A program made the position numbers and the translations under genes. Source: Bacteroidaceae bacterium (GTDB taxonomy: Bacteria; Bacteroidota; Bacteroidia; Bacteroidales; Bacteroidaceae). Taken from it: a stretch of 64,000 nucleotides of DNA. Shown here piece by piece: positions 1-7,537 of this stretch (positions are counted from its first letter, which is position 1; each line of letters starts with the position of its first letter). The stretch covers positions 1 to 64,000 of the forward strand of contig JAFTAJ010000010.1 of assembly GCA_017458585.1 (NCBI GenBank), in the 5' to 3' direction. The notes under the pieces were generated by a model that was not told the DNA's origin, searched no databases, and worked only from the letters and a program-made list of their open reading frames with translations.

Positions 1-10
1 TGCATGTGAC

Positions 11-240
11 TCGGCGAAGACACACGCGTGTCTCGGCGAAGACAAAGTTGTGTTTCGGCCGAGATACGGCGGGGAAGTCAGCTTTTTTTTCGATAAAGTC
101 AGCTTTTTTTCTGGCGAGGTCTGCGTAATATTTGGCGAAGTGCGTATAATATTTAATAAGGTACGCGTAAGATTCTGCAAGGTATGCGTAAGACTCCGCG
201 AAGGCGCACAAAAATAGCGCGAGGTCGAACTTAAAGTTTT
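11..240. repeat. Degenerate 21-22 bp tandem repeat array
   Basis: About eleven imperfect units of 21-22 bases follow each other. Unit starts are near 11, 33, 70, 91, 112, 133, 155, 176, 197 and 218. Each begins with a GGCGAAG- or GCGAGGT-like core and ends with a variant of TGCGTAAGATT. Drift is strong between distant units, while neighbouring units are alike (those at 155 and 176, for example), as expected from tandem duplication followed by mutation. No open reading frame spans it. It lies downstream of the broken minus-strand gene at 273-592. Function unknown. Confidence 0.6.
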
Positions 241-272
241 CGGCCTCGCCTAGCTGCCTATAAAGAATATAG

Positions 273-592
273 TTATTTTGTGTAATCAGTAGAGTTCCAG
301 AGTGTGGGGCTCGATTGTCTGATACGATAACATCTGTAGTCTTCTTTGTTTGTTCCCGACACGGCGCATACAAAGGCCAGGCTGACGGGGTCCATTGTCC
401 TGGCTCCCTTACACACTTCCACTACTTGTCCATGCCATAGAAAGCCTTGACAGCCCGCCAATCCTCAAGCGTGCCATACTCCAACACACGCAGGATGATG
501 TGCGAGGAGTACAGCTCCGAATCCAGATGTTCCTTGTCTATATCCCAAAAGATAATCGGAGACAATCGCTTTATGAAACTACTCTTTCCCAT
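273..592 (-). pseudogene. Frameshifted DUF6922-like protein
   Basis: On the minus strand an ATG at 592 opens a 56-codon frame ending at a TAG at 422-424. It contains FWDIDKEHLDSE, RVLEYGTLEDWRAV and ends FYGMDK. The next frame continues without a gap as VVEVCKGARTMDPVSLAF and later YRCYRIRQSS-LWNS, stopping at 273. Restoring one base between Lys56 and the second segment gives a continuous protein of about 105 residues. Its layout (FWD near the start, L-DW in the middle, FRCY and a C-terminal Q-x-LWN) is that of the small Bacteroidetes DUF6922 proteins. From memory, these often sit beside AbiEii-type nucleotidyltransferase genes; none is visible here. Likely a decayed gene, or a one-base sequencing error. 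Confidence 0.6.
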
Positions 593-631
593 CTGTTACG
601 CTGTAGGCTTTAGGATTTTCTTTCGCGACTA

Positions 632-639
632 CAAAAATA
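632..639 (-). promoter_or_regulatory. -7 box (TATTTTTG) of the broken DUF6922-like gene
   Basis: TATTTTTG on the minus strand matches the Bacteroidetes TAnnTTTG -7 element and lies 40 bases upstream of the ATG at 592. No clear -33 TTTG is present. Confidence 0.35.
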
Positions 640-710
640 CGTAAATTATTTCAATTCGTCCCGAAAAAGCAACAAATTGCGCAGGTTTTGATAAAAAAAA
701 CTTCTTTTTG

Positions 711-741
711 TTTGGAGGATAAATGAAAATATGTAATTTTG
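711..741 (+). promoter_or_regulatory. Promoter of the trp leader-trpB unit
   Basis: TTTG at 711-714, a 19-base spacer, then TAATTTTG at 734-741: an exact match to the sigma-ABfr consensus of Bacteroidetes (TTTG-N19-21-TAnnTTTG). Transcription should start near 747, about 25 bases before the leader peptide start. Confidence 0.8.
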
Positions 742-771
742 CAGCCAGAACAATAACGCAAGACTACGCAA

Positions 772-834
772 ATGACACTCAATTCTTTCAACTTTTGGTG
801 GTGGCAGAACTCAGAATTAGATAATTGTGAGTAG
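772..834 (+). CDS. trpL: Tryptophan-operon leader peptide
   Basis: A 20-codon reading frame, MTLNSFNFWWWQNSELDNCE and stop, with three adjacent TGG codons at 796-804. It follows a consensus promoter directly and is followed by an intrinsic terminator at 877-911 and then a tryptophan synthase beta gene. This is the classic layout of Trp attenuation: ribosome stalling at the Trp codons when charged tRNA-Trp is scarce would favour an antiterminator. The arrangement matches what has been described as the Bacteroid-trp RNA motif. The peptide itself is expected to have no other function. Confidence 0.8.
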   Translation: MTLNSFNFWWWQNSELDNCE

Positions 835-876
835 CGACGCCTATTGCCAGAAGCCGGAGAAGAAGATAAACCCCAG

Positions 877-911
877 AAAGCCCTGTCGTAACACTCACGA
901 CAGGGCTTTTT
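877..911 (+). terminator. Attenuator terminator upstream of trpB
   Basis: A perfect 12-bp stem: AAAGCCCTGTCG (877-888) pairs with CGACAGGGCTTT (898-909) around a 9-base loop, and the run of T continues to 911. It lies 43 bases after the leader peptide stop and 160 bases before trpB, so it can end transcription before the gene when tryptophan is plentiful. Confidence 0.8.
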
Positions 912-930
912 GATAGAAAATTGGCTTAAC

Positions 931-976
931 ACACCCCCTCCCCGCAAGCGGGACTCCCCCTAGCTTAGGGGGAGAA
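931..976 (+). repeat. C5/G5 hairpin repeat element (long form)
   Basis: ACACCCCCTCCCCGC, a small CCCGC-aa-GCGGG hairpin, then CTCCCCC-tagctta-GGGGGAG. Nearly identical copies lie at 26327-26372 and 26930-26979, inside a coding sequence, and shorter versions occur across the window (2440, 3650, 9196, 12046, 14030, 25510, 28505, 30149, 46740). Confidence 0.7.
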
Positions 977-999
977 TAAAATAACCAAATAACTAAATC

Positions 1000-1071
1000 G
1001 CAAATAAATAGTAAATCGTAAAATCGTAAATAACAATAACTTATTTATTAACTATTAAAAACTTAAAAATT
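1000..1071 (+). promoter_or_regulatory. A-rich translation leader with repeated word
   Basis: The word GTAAAATCGTAAATAA (with variants) stands directly before the trpB start codon. The same word, in the sense orientation, precedes the starts of the GH125 gene (8967) and the SGNH esterase gene (11909). There is no Shine-Dalgarno sequence. An unstructured A-rich leader is the usual initiation context in Bacteroidetes; the sharing of one word by three unrelated genes is seen here, and its role is inferred. Confidence 0.5.
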
Positions 1072-2436
1072 ATGTCAAGCAAAACAAAACGCTATTTCCT
1101 CCCCGAGAGCGAAATCCCAACGCAGTGGTACAACATTCAGGCTGATATGGTGAACAAGCCGCAGCCTATGCTCCACCCCGCCACCAAGCAGCCTCTGAAG
1201 GCTGAAGACCTCTTCCCTATCTTTGCCGAAGAGTTGTGTCGTCAGGAAGTAAACCAGACTGACCCCTGGATCAATATTCCTGAGCCTGTGAGGGACAAGT
1301 ACAAGTTCTACCGCTCCACTCCGCTGGTCAGGGCCTATGGATTGGAGGAAGCACTTGGCACCCCTGCGCACATCTATTTCAAGAACGAGAGCGTGAGCCC
1401 CGTGGGCAGCCACAAGCTCAACTCAGCCCTGGCACAGGCTTACTATTGCCACGAGCAGGGCATCACCAATGTGACTACTGAGACGGGTGCCGGACAGTGG
1501 GGCGCTGCCCTCGCCTACGCCGCCAAGGTGTTCGGACTGGAGGCTGCCGTCTATCAGGTGAAGATCTCCTACAATCAGAAGCCCTACCGCCGCTCCATCA
1601 TGCAGACCTACGGCGCACAGGTGACTCCCTCGCCCTCTATGTCCACACGCGCCGGAAAGGATGTCATCACTCGCGACCCCAACAACCAAGGCTCTCTGGG
1701 CACCGCCATCAGCGAGGCCATCGAGCTGGCCATGAACACGCCCAACTGCAAGTATGTGCTGGGCTCCGTGCTCAACCATGTGGCTCTGCACCAGACCGTT
1801 ATAGGTCTTGAAGCTGAGAAGCAGATGGAGATGGCCGGCGAGTATCCCGACATGGTGATTGCCTGCTTCGGCGGCGGCAGCAACTTCGGCGGCGTGGCGT
1901 TCCCCTTCATGCGCCACAAGATTAAGGACGGCAAGCAGACGCGCTTCATCGCTGCCGAACCCGCCAGTTGCCCCAAGCTCACCAAGGGTGTGTTCCAGTA
2001 TGACTTCGGCGACCTCTCCGGCCTCACTCCGCTGCTGCCGATGTACACGCTGGGGCACAACTTCATGCCCGCCAACATACATGCCGGCGGACTGCGCTAC
2101 CACGGTGCCGGCATGATTATCTCGCAGCTGCTCAAGGACGGCTATATGGAGGCCGTTGACATCCTGCAGACTGAGTCGTTCAAGGCCGGACTGCTCTTCG
2201 CCAAGAGCGAGGGCATCATTCCCGCCCCCGAGTCATGCCACGCCATAGCTGCCACCATCAACGAGGCTCTCAAGTGCAAGGAGTCTGGCGAAGAGAAGGT
2301 GATCCTGTTCAACCTCTCCGGCCACGGACTCATCGACATGGCTGCCTATGACCAGTTCCTCAGCGGCTCGCTGCAAGACTTTGCGCTGGATGCCGAGGAA
2401 GTGAAGCGTTCGCTCGCAGAGATTAAGAATCTGTAA
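1072..2436 (+). CDS. trpB: Tryptophan synthase beta chain, TrpB2 type
   Basis: A 454-residue PLP enzyme that joins indole and L-serine to make tryptophan. The PLP lysine is Lys115 in GSHKLNSAL, and the phosphate-binding loop is GGGSN at 267-271. The length and the long N-terminal extension with PTQWYN fit the TrpB2 (TrpB-like) branch rather than the 390-400 residue TrpB1 that partners TrpA. TrpB2 proteins often occur away from the trp operon and may use free indole. No trpA or other trp gene follows; the next feature is a repeat pair. The upstream leader peptide with three Trp codons and its terminator show that it is controlled by tryptophan supply, which supports a biosynthetic role. Confidence 0.93.
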   Translation: MSSKTKRYFLPESEIPTQWYNIQADMVNKPQPMLHPATKQPLKAEDLFPIFAEELCRQEVNQTDPWINIPEPVRDKYKFYRSTPLVRAYGLEEALGTPAHIYFKNESVSPVGSHKLNSALAQAYYCHEQGITNVTTETGAGQWGAALAYAAKVFGLEAAVYQVKISYNQKPYRRSIMQTYGAQVTPSPSMSTRAGKDVITRDPNNQGSLGTAISEAIELAMNTPNCKYVLGSVLNHVALHQTVIGLEAEKQMEMAGEYPDMVIACFGGGSNFGGVAFPFMRHKIKDGKQTRFIAAEPASCPKLTKGVFQYDFGDLSGLTPLLPMYTLGHNFMPANIHAGGLRYHGAGMIISQLLKDGYMEAVDILQTESFKAGLLFAKSEGIIPAPESCHAIAATINEALKCKESGEEKVILFNLSGHGLIDMAAYDQFLSGSLQDFALDAEEVKRSLAEIKNL

Positions 2437-2439
2437 CAG

Positions 2440-2475
2440 ACCCACCCCTAACCCCTCCCATAAAGGGAGGGGAAG
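2440..2475 (+). repeat. C/G hairpin element at the 3' end of trpB
   Basis: CCCCTCCC-ataaa-GGGAGGGG hairpin beginning four bases after the trpB stop codon. It is a degenerate member of the C5/G5 family and, by position, may protect or terminate the trpB transcript. Confidence 0.5.
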
Positions 2476-2477
2476 GG

Positions 2478-2500
2478 TTAGTGGTTATTGGTTATAGATA
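2478..2500. repeat. Word repeat GTTATTGGTTATAG
   Basis: GGTTATTGGTTATAGAT follows the trpB 3' hairpin; the same word recurs at 7505-7537 between two genes of the glycan operon. Confidence 0.4.
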
Positions 2501-2521
2501 TTTTACCTTGACCATAATGAT

Positions 2522-2665
2522 AACAAAAACAATAAAAACACCACTCGTGATGTCTGAGGCCTTCGGCCACACGCACTGTTCTTCCACTCATGTGGCTGAG
2601 AGCAAGCTCTCGCACACCGTGCAAGTTCAGTACGGTTTTGTCCCAAAACTCCGCCATCGTCGTGG
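2522..2665 (-). repeat. Structured cloverleaf-like element, copy D
   Basis: Read on the minus strand: closing stem CCACGACGATG (2665-2655) with an imperfect partner at 2552-2541, hairpin GTTTTG-gga-CAAAAC (2649-2635), a branched middle arm including GAGAGC-tt-GCTCTC, hairpin GGCC-gaa-GGCC (2568-2558), then the tail GGTGTTTTTATTGTTTTTG ending near 2524. Hairpin order and tail match copies A, B and C, although the stem sequences differ completely. It lies head-to-head with copy A, with tails pointing outwards. Confidence 0.55.
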
Positions 2666-2725
2666 CAAAAACATTGAAAACCTTTTTTCGCAATGCGCAG
2701 TTTTTTTAGCGAAGCGGTGTTTTTG

Positions 2726-2870
2726 CCTCGGATGATGGTTCTAGTTGCTAGCAACACGTGGGGATGGCAGGGCCGGTGTTGGGAGTTTGCTCACAGACAC
2801 AAGGCCATGACATCAGCACGCATACTCGAAGAGCTAAAACATCATCCGAGGGGTTTTTAAGGTTTTTGTT
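2726..2870 (+). repeat. Structured cloverleaf-like element, copy A
   Basis: Perfect 12-bp closing stem CCTCGGATGATG (2726-2737) and CATCATCCGAGG (2840-2851). Inside are a small hairpin GTTG-ctag-CAAC (2744-2755), a longer arm closed by GGCC at 2771-2774 and 2803-2806, and a short CTC-gaa-GAG hairpin near 2826-2834. The tail GGGGTTTTTAAGGTTTTTG follows at 2850-2868. The upstream flank GTGTTTTTG is also shared with copy B. No protein is encoded. Whether it acts as RNA or as a DNA hairpin is unknown. Confidence 0.65.
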
Positions 2871-2906
2871 AACACGGGATTTCACATAAATAAACTTAGC
2901 TCCTAA

Positions 2907-3674
2907 ATGGTACTTGACTTTATCGCTCCCCGCCACTGCGCCGTATGTGGCAGGCGACTGCAGAGCGCAGAGAAGACGCTCTGTGTGAGTTGTCTGCTCG
3001 ACCTAAATATCTCCGACTATTTCAGTGGGGGGAGCGGTAATCGTCTGGAGCGCACGATGTGGCATAGGCTGCCCATAGAGCGGGCGGCAGCCTTCATGAC
3101 CTACGACCATGAAGATGCGCAGCATGACATGGTGCTCCACATGAAGTACCACCACCAGCCGCGCATCGGCTACCATGTGGGCAGGCTGATGAGCCGGCAG
3201 CTCGTCGAGTGTCACTTCTTTGAGGGCATCGATGTGATAGTGCCGGTGCCCATACCGCGCGACAAGAGGATGCAGCGCGGATATAACCAGAGCGAGCAGC
3301 TGGCCCTTGGCATCAGTCGGGTAACGGGCATACCTATCGACACGCACGTCATCAGGCGACTGCCTTACAAGATCAGCCAGACACAACTCAGCGCGGCACA
3401 GCGTCAGGAGAATGTGAAGGGCACTTTCTTGCTCAACACCGCCAGACGACTGCCCTTCTTCCAGAGACGCAATCCTCTGGCGCTACGCGGAAAGCACATC
3501 CTCATTGTGGATGATGTCATCACCTCCACCGCCACCGTACGGGAGTGTGGCAAGACACTGAGTCAGATACCCGACATCACCCTCTCGGTGCTGTCAATGG
3601 CGGTGAGCCGCAATCTCATCAATAATATACGGAAAGGGAATCCGGAGGAAGACCCCCTCCCCGCTCCCCCATGA
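2907..3674 (+). CDS. comF: ComF family phosphoribosyltransferase-like protein
   Basis: A 255-residue cytoplasmic protein. The N-terminus carries a four-cysteine zinc finger (Cys11, Cys14, Cys26, Cys29: CAVC and CVSC). The C-terminal half is a type I phosphoribosyltransferase fold with the PRPP loop IVDDVITSTAT at 200-210 and the ComF motif RGYNQSEQLA. ComF proteins take part in DNA uptake in competent bacteria, but the enzymatic reaction is not established; Bacteroidetes carry it widely. The last eleven residues (NPEEDPLPAPP) are encoded by a C5/G5 hairpin element that runs through the stop codon, so the tail is probably not conserved. A terminator follows at 3746-3776. Confidence 0.88.
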   Translation: MVLDFIAPRHCAVCGRRLQSAEKTLCVSCLLDLNISDYFSGGSGNRLERTMWHRLPIERAAAFMTYDHEDAQHDMVLHMKYHHQPRIGYHVGRLMSRQLVECHFFEGIDVIVPVPIPRDKRMQRGYNQSEQLALGISRVTGIPIDTHVIRRLPYKISQTQLSAAQRQENVKGTFLLNTARRLPFFQRRNPLALRGKHILIVDDVITSTATVRECGKTLSQIPDITLSVLSMAVSRNLINNIRKGNPEEDPLPAPP

Positions 3675-3688
3675 AGGGGGAGAGCTGA
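3650..3688 (+). repeat. C5/G5 hairpin element overlapping the comF 3' end
   Basis: GACCCCCTCCCCGCT followed by CCCCC-atgaa-GGGGG. It codes for the last residues of ComF and spans its stop codon. Close copies are at 28505-28542 and 30149-30188. Confidence 0.7.
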
Positions 3689-3689
3689 A

Positions 3690-3742
3690 GAGATGTGAGA
3701 TGTGAAATGTGAAATGTAAGATGTGAAATGTAAGATGTGAAA
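3690..3742. repeat. Word repeat ATGTGAAATGTAAG
   Basis: Five to six imperfect units alternating ATGTGAAATGTGAA and ATGTAAGATGTGAA between the comF stop and its terminator. Confidence 0.6.
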
Positions 3743-3745
3743 AAA

Positions 3746-3776
3746 GGAGAGAGGCCTAGGCCGTCTCTCCTTTTTT
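3746..3776 (+). terminator. comF terminator
   Basis: GGAGAGA (3746-3752) pairs with TCTCTCC (3764-3770) around GGCCTAGGCC, followed by six T. It may also serve the convergent minus-strand gene ending at 3795. Confidence 0.75.
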
Positions 3777-3794
3777 GTTAGGGTATTGTTGTTT

Positions 3795-6700
3795 CTATTC
3801 TGCAGAGAGGATGTGCTTCATCCATCTGCGGCTGCTTGCGCCGCCGTCGCCGATGATGGCTGTGTAGATGGCCACTACGTCGGCGGTGTTGACGCTGTCG
3901 TCACCGTTGACATCGGCTGCCTCGCGTGTGAAGCCGCTCTCTGCGGCACCCTTCTCGATGAAGCTATATACTGCCACCACGTCGGCGGTATTGGTCTTGC
4001 CGTCGCCGTTGACATCAGCGGGATTAGCAGTTGCTGCTCCTACCACGAGCATTGCCATCTCTATCTCGTCGTATGCGATGGCGGGTATGCCTCCATTGAG
4101 CTTGAGGTATGCCTTGTTAGGCCCTACGACGGTCTGCTCCTCAACGATCTGCCATGTGTGGGGCAGCTCGGTCTCTTCGTTGTAGTTGTAGATAGCAACA
4201 TTTTGCGAAGCCTGGAGAGTGTCGTTCTGCAGCACACCGCAGAGACCGTTAACGGTCTGGGCTTCCTTGGTATTCTCTTCGCCAAGGTAGATTGCTACAA
4301 TATCGCCTTGTGCCAATATGAGTCCCGGCTCACCAGCAGCAAGCTCTGTCTTCTCCTCAAGGGCTACATATTGCTGCTCGTCCTCGGTGCACTGTCCTGC
4401 TACGCCGTAGAGGACACCGCCATCAATTGCAGTTACGTTGTTTACGAAGGTTACGGGATAGAGGTGATCTTCTTCTGTGTCGGTATAAAACGGACCTATC
4501 TCGGTGTCGTCCTCATCCACGGCAACACACTTGAGAGAAGACTTGGTGCCAAGGGTGTGCTCAATCCATGTCACTACCTCGTAGCTCTGTGCGGGGTTAC
4601 AGAAGTGGAGGGTGAATGGGCCCTGTGAAGGATCCTTCTCTCCTGTGAACCAGTTGTACATCTCGAAGGTGCAGAAGCTCGCACCGACAGGATTGATCTC
4701 AAATGCAGCGGGGATAAGGCTTGCATGGCAGCCCCAACCGCGACCAGTAACATACGGGATGTAGAAGCCGGTGCCCTTGTTCTGGATGAGATAGCGGTTG
4801 TTTTCAACAGGAATAAAGCGGAAGTAGCTGAGCTCGGGGATTGCCAACTCATCGTAAGGCACAGAGAAGAACTTAGAGTCATTACGAACCTCGGAAAGAT
4901 CAACATACTGCTCAACATAGACGGTGTCGGCGTCTTTGTAAACACCAGCAGCATAGGTTGCCACGCGGTCGATAAGGTTGGGACCATCGTTGAAGTTGTA
5001 GGTATCCCACTCATCCTGGCTGGCGAAGCGGAACTGATACCACTTGCCCTCCTCGGGCATTACGATACACTCCTTGAGCTTAGCCATCTCTGCATTGATG
5101 GTAGAGTCGGCCTCGTTGATGGCTTCCTGTGTGAAGTAGCCGTTGGTGAGCAGAGCCTCTGCATCATCGTAGGCATTGGAAAGCGGCGTGATGTCGGTGC
5201 CAGAGCGGTATGCTCCGATGTGGTCATCGGCAATCTTGAAGTTGGCGATGATGGGGGCTGCCACCTTCATTGTTGCAGTGAGAGCATCGGGGTCAGCATA
5301 TACGCCCATCACATCGCGGTATGCGCTAACGAGGTTGGCGTCGGCCGTACGGATGGCATCGATGTCGTCGCCAGAAACCTTGTCGGCATACTTGTTGGCC
5401 TCAGAGTAAGCTGCCAGGAATGCTTTGAGCACATTCTGGTCCATAGTGGCCGCCTGGCAGGTGGGGGTGAGCTCAGCACCATCGTAAACCTTGAGCTCAG
5501 AGAACACGAAGAAGCGTGCGCCGCTGCGGTCGCTCTTATAGTTGCCGAAGCGAACATACTCGTAGGTGCCACCAAGGTCGAAGGTACCCATAATGAACGG
5601 CACTTCAGCATCGGTAGAGGGAAGGAAGAAGTCAAAGCCGTAGGATATGGTAGTCCAGTTCTTACCGTCGTGGCTCACATCAACGTCAATTTTAGTGGGG
5701 CTGTTGAAGGTTGTACTGTGACGCGGTGCAACCTGGAAGGCCACCTTGCTTGCCGGTTCAGCAAGCTTCATGCTGAGGTTATGGAGAGTGGTGGGCACTG
5801 CCCAATCGGCGGGTGTTCCATCATCATTGTATGCAGTCCACTGCACTGCCGCGCCATTGGTGCCGCCGCCGTAGAAGGTATGGAACCAGGTGTCGATATT
5901 ATTGTCAATGAGTGCGCCGTAGCCCTGACCATCGTTACCCCATGAGTAGCCGTGACGCTCCTCTTCGGGTGCGCCGCCCAGCATAGCGCCGTTGCTGTAG
6001 AAGTCAGAGGCACTGGTAGGAGTGATATCCTTGGCAGTGGCGGGTATCTGATACTCAAAAGCAGGCTTTAGCTTGTTGCCAAAATCATTGATATGCTCAA
6101 GTAGCGGCTTCTGTGCACGGAGAGCCTCCTGCTTGCGAGCAGCCTCCTCAAGCAGCGGCTGCATAACGCTCTCGTCAACTTCCGTAAGATACCAGGCACT
6201 CTGGGTGTCGGCACCGCCGGGGAAGTCGCACAGTGTATTTGAGAAAGAAGCACCACTGTTGTGTCCCATAGGATGGAGACTGGTGTTACCCGGAGCGAGA
6301 TAGATATTGTACTGTCCCGGAGCGAGCTGCTTGCATGTTACAGGCACATCTTCCTTGTCACCAAGATTCACACTACCACTGCGGTTGGCGGTATTGAGAT
6401 ACTGGCCTGTACCCATATTCTTAATAGCGTAGGTGCCATTGCCCAAAGAGATGAACTGCCAGATGTAGGCAGCATTCTCGTGATCAAGCACGCCCCAGTA
6501 TCCCAGGGTACCCTCAGCATAGGCTGCGCGCTGCTTCTCGGGCTGTACCCAACCGGTGAAGGCGTTGACTATATAGTAGTAACCTCCGTCCTTGGGACCC
6601 GGAGCTCCCTTGAACAAGGTAACCAGGTAAGGCTTCAGGCTCTCTGCTGCCTCGCTGAACTTCTCTGCGGAGTAACCGTAGGTAGAGATAATATAGTCGG

Positions 6701-7487
6701 CATTGGCCTCTTCAAAGGCTGTGTTGAAGCCATTGGAGAAATCGGTGCCAAAGAAACCGGGGCCGTCACCTACTGCCACGGGGTAGATGTGGTCGGCAAT
6801 CTGATAGAGCTCCATCAGCTCGCTTAGTGCAGCAGCCTTCTCGTCGGTCTCCTCCTTGGCGGGGATGAGTGTCATCCACGTAGTACCGTCGGTGAAGTGA
6901 GCCGTGCGTGGCTCATAGGCATGATAGTTGGAGTTGTAGTTGTAGTTGTGGTTATAGAAACGCACTGTCTCTCCATCGGATGCCAGCGTCATCATGTGTA
7001 GCACACTCTCATCCTCATCAATAACGGTGAGGGTAGGAAGCCTGTCCAGCACATGAGCGAAGGCCCATACAGAAGCATCCTCCTTCGTGTCGGCGAGCAC
7101 TACCAAAGACGGATTATTGTCGGATTCCATCTTGAGCCACTTGCCTGTCATTACGTTTTTGAGGTAGAAGCCCTGGTACTCGTCGTCAATCAGTTGACCC
7201 TCGGCTATCTCGGCCTCAAAGACAAAGGGATCGCCTACGTATTCGGCCAACTCACGCGACACGAGGAAGTCCTCGTCAGTAAACTTGGGGTATTGCACTC
7301 CAAGCCAGCGCGGTGTGTCAAGCAACTCGCCGGCGGTGCCAGCTTTGTACACCCCCTTGATGAAGAAACGGTCTCCATCTTTCAACTCTTTAATTGGGTA
7401 CTTGTCCGTGTCAGGCACAAGTCTTGCCCACACATTGCCACCGCCCAGCAGGGCCAGCAGCAAAGTCGTCAGTAAAAAACGCTTCAT
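3795..7487 (-). CDS. Secreted discoidin-domain protein with dockerin-like repeats
   Basis: A 1230-residue protein with an N-terminal signal peptide (MKRFLLTTLLLALLGGGNVWA). The first 450 residues contain ricin-like sugar-binding sequences (GTGQYLNTANRSG). A discoidin (F5/8 type C) domain lies at about 530-660 (NIDTWFHTFYGGG, ending FSELKVYDG). A region near 690-780 may form helices, and another ricin-like GTGFYIP stretch follows. Near 1155-1215 are two dockerin-like calcium loops (DVNGDGKTNTADVVAVY and DVNGDDSVNTADVVAIY). I see no catalytic motif, so it is best read as a surface glycan-binding partner of the exo-glycosidases encoded just upstream. It is the last gene of the minus-strand operon. 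The exact role is not known. Confidence 0.8.
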   Translation of the reverse strand: MKRFLLTTLLLALLGGGNVWARLVPDTDKYPIKELKDGDRFFIKGVYKAGTAGELLDTPRWLGVQYPKFTDEDFLVSRELAEYVGDPFVFEAEIAEGQLIDDEYQGFYLKNVMTGKWLKMESDNNPSLVVLADTKEDASVWAFAHVLDRLPTLTVIDEDESVLHMMTLASDGETVRFYNHNYNYNSNYHAYEPRTAHFTDGTTWMTLIPAKEETDEKAAALSELMELYQIADHIYPVAVGDGPGFFGTDFSNGFNTAFEEANADYIISTYGYSAEKFSEAAESLKPYLVTLFKGAPGPKDGGYYYIVNAFTGWVQPEKQRAAYAEGTLGYWGVLDHENAAYIWQFISLGNGTYAIKNMGTGQYLNTANRSGSVNLGDKEDVPVTCKQLAPGQYNIYLAPGNTSLHPMGHNSGASFSNTLCDFPGGADTQSAWYLTEVDESVMQPLLEEAARKQEALRAQKPLLEHINDFGNKLKPAFEYQIPATAKDITPTSASDFYSNGAMLGGAPEEERHGYSWGNDGQGYGALIDNNIDTWFHTFYGGGTNGAAVQWTAYNDDGTPADWAVPTTLHNLSMKLAEPASKVAFQVAPRHSTTFNSPTKIDVDVSHDGKNWTTISYGFDFFLPSTDAEVPFIMGTFDLGGTYEYVRFGNYKSDRSGARFFVFSELKVYDGAELTPTCQAATMDQNVLKAFLAAYSEANKYADKVSGDDIDAIRTADANLVSAYRDVMGVYADPDALTATMKVAAPIIANFKIADDHIGAYRSGTDITPLSNAYDDAEALLTNGYFTQEAINEADSTINAEMAKLKECIVMPEEGKWYQFRFASQDEWDTYNFNDGPNLIDRVATYAAGVYKDADTVYVEQYVDLSEVRNDSKFFSVPYDELAIPELSYFRFIPVENNRYLIQNKGTGFYIPYVTGRGWGCHASLIPAAFEINPVGASFCTFEMYNWFTGEKDPSQGPFTLHFCNPAQSYEVVTWIEHTLGTKSSLKCVAVDEDDTEIGPFYTDTEEDHLYPVTFVNNVTAIDGGVLYGVAGQCTEDEQQYVALEEKTELAAGEPGLILAQGDIVAIYLGEENTKEAQTVNGLCGVLQNDTLQASQNVAIYNYNEETELPHTWQIVEEQTVVGPNKAYLKLNGGIPAIAYDEIEMAMLVVGAATANPADVNGDGKTNTADVVAVYSFIEKGAAESGFTREAADVNGDDSVNTADVVAIYTAIIGDGGASSRRWMKHILSAE

Positions 7488-7504
7488 AAGCTTAAAAATT
7501 AAAG

Positions 7505-7537
7505 GGTTATTGGTTATAGGTTGTTGGTTATAGACTG
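7505..7537. repeat. Word repeat GTTATTGGTTATAG
   Basis: GGTTATTGGTTATAGGTTG and a second partial unit fill the gap between the discoidin gene and the GH125 gene; same word as at 2478-2500. Confidence 0.45.

Noticed and set aside
11-240. Possible CRISPR array
   Set aside because: Units are contiguous and drift continuously; there is no conserved repeat separated by unique spacers and no cas gene.
2726-2870. tRNA or tmRNA, because of the cloverleaf shape
   Set aside because: No T-arm consensus, no CCA-like end, and arm sizes do not fit; the conserved part is the downstream tail instead.
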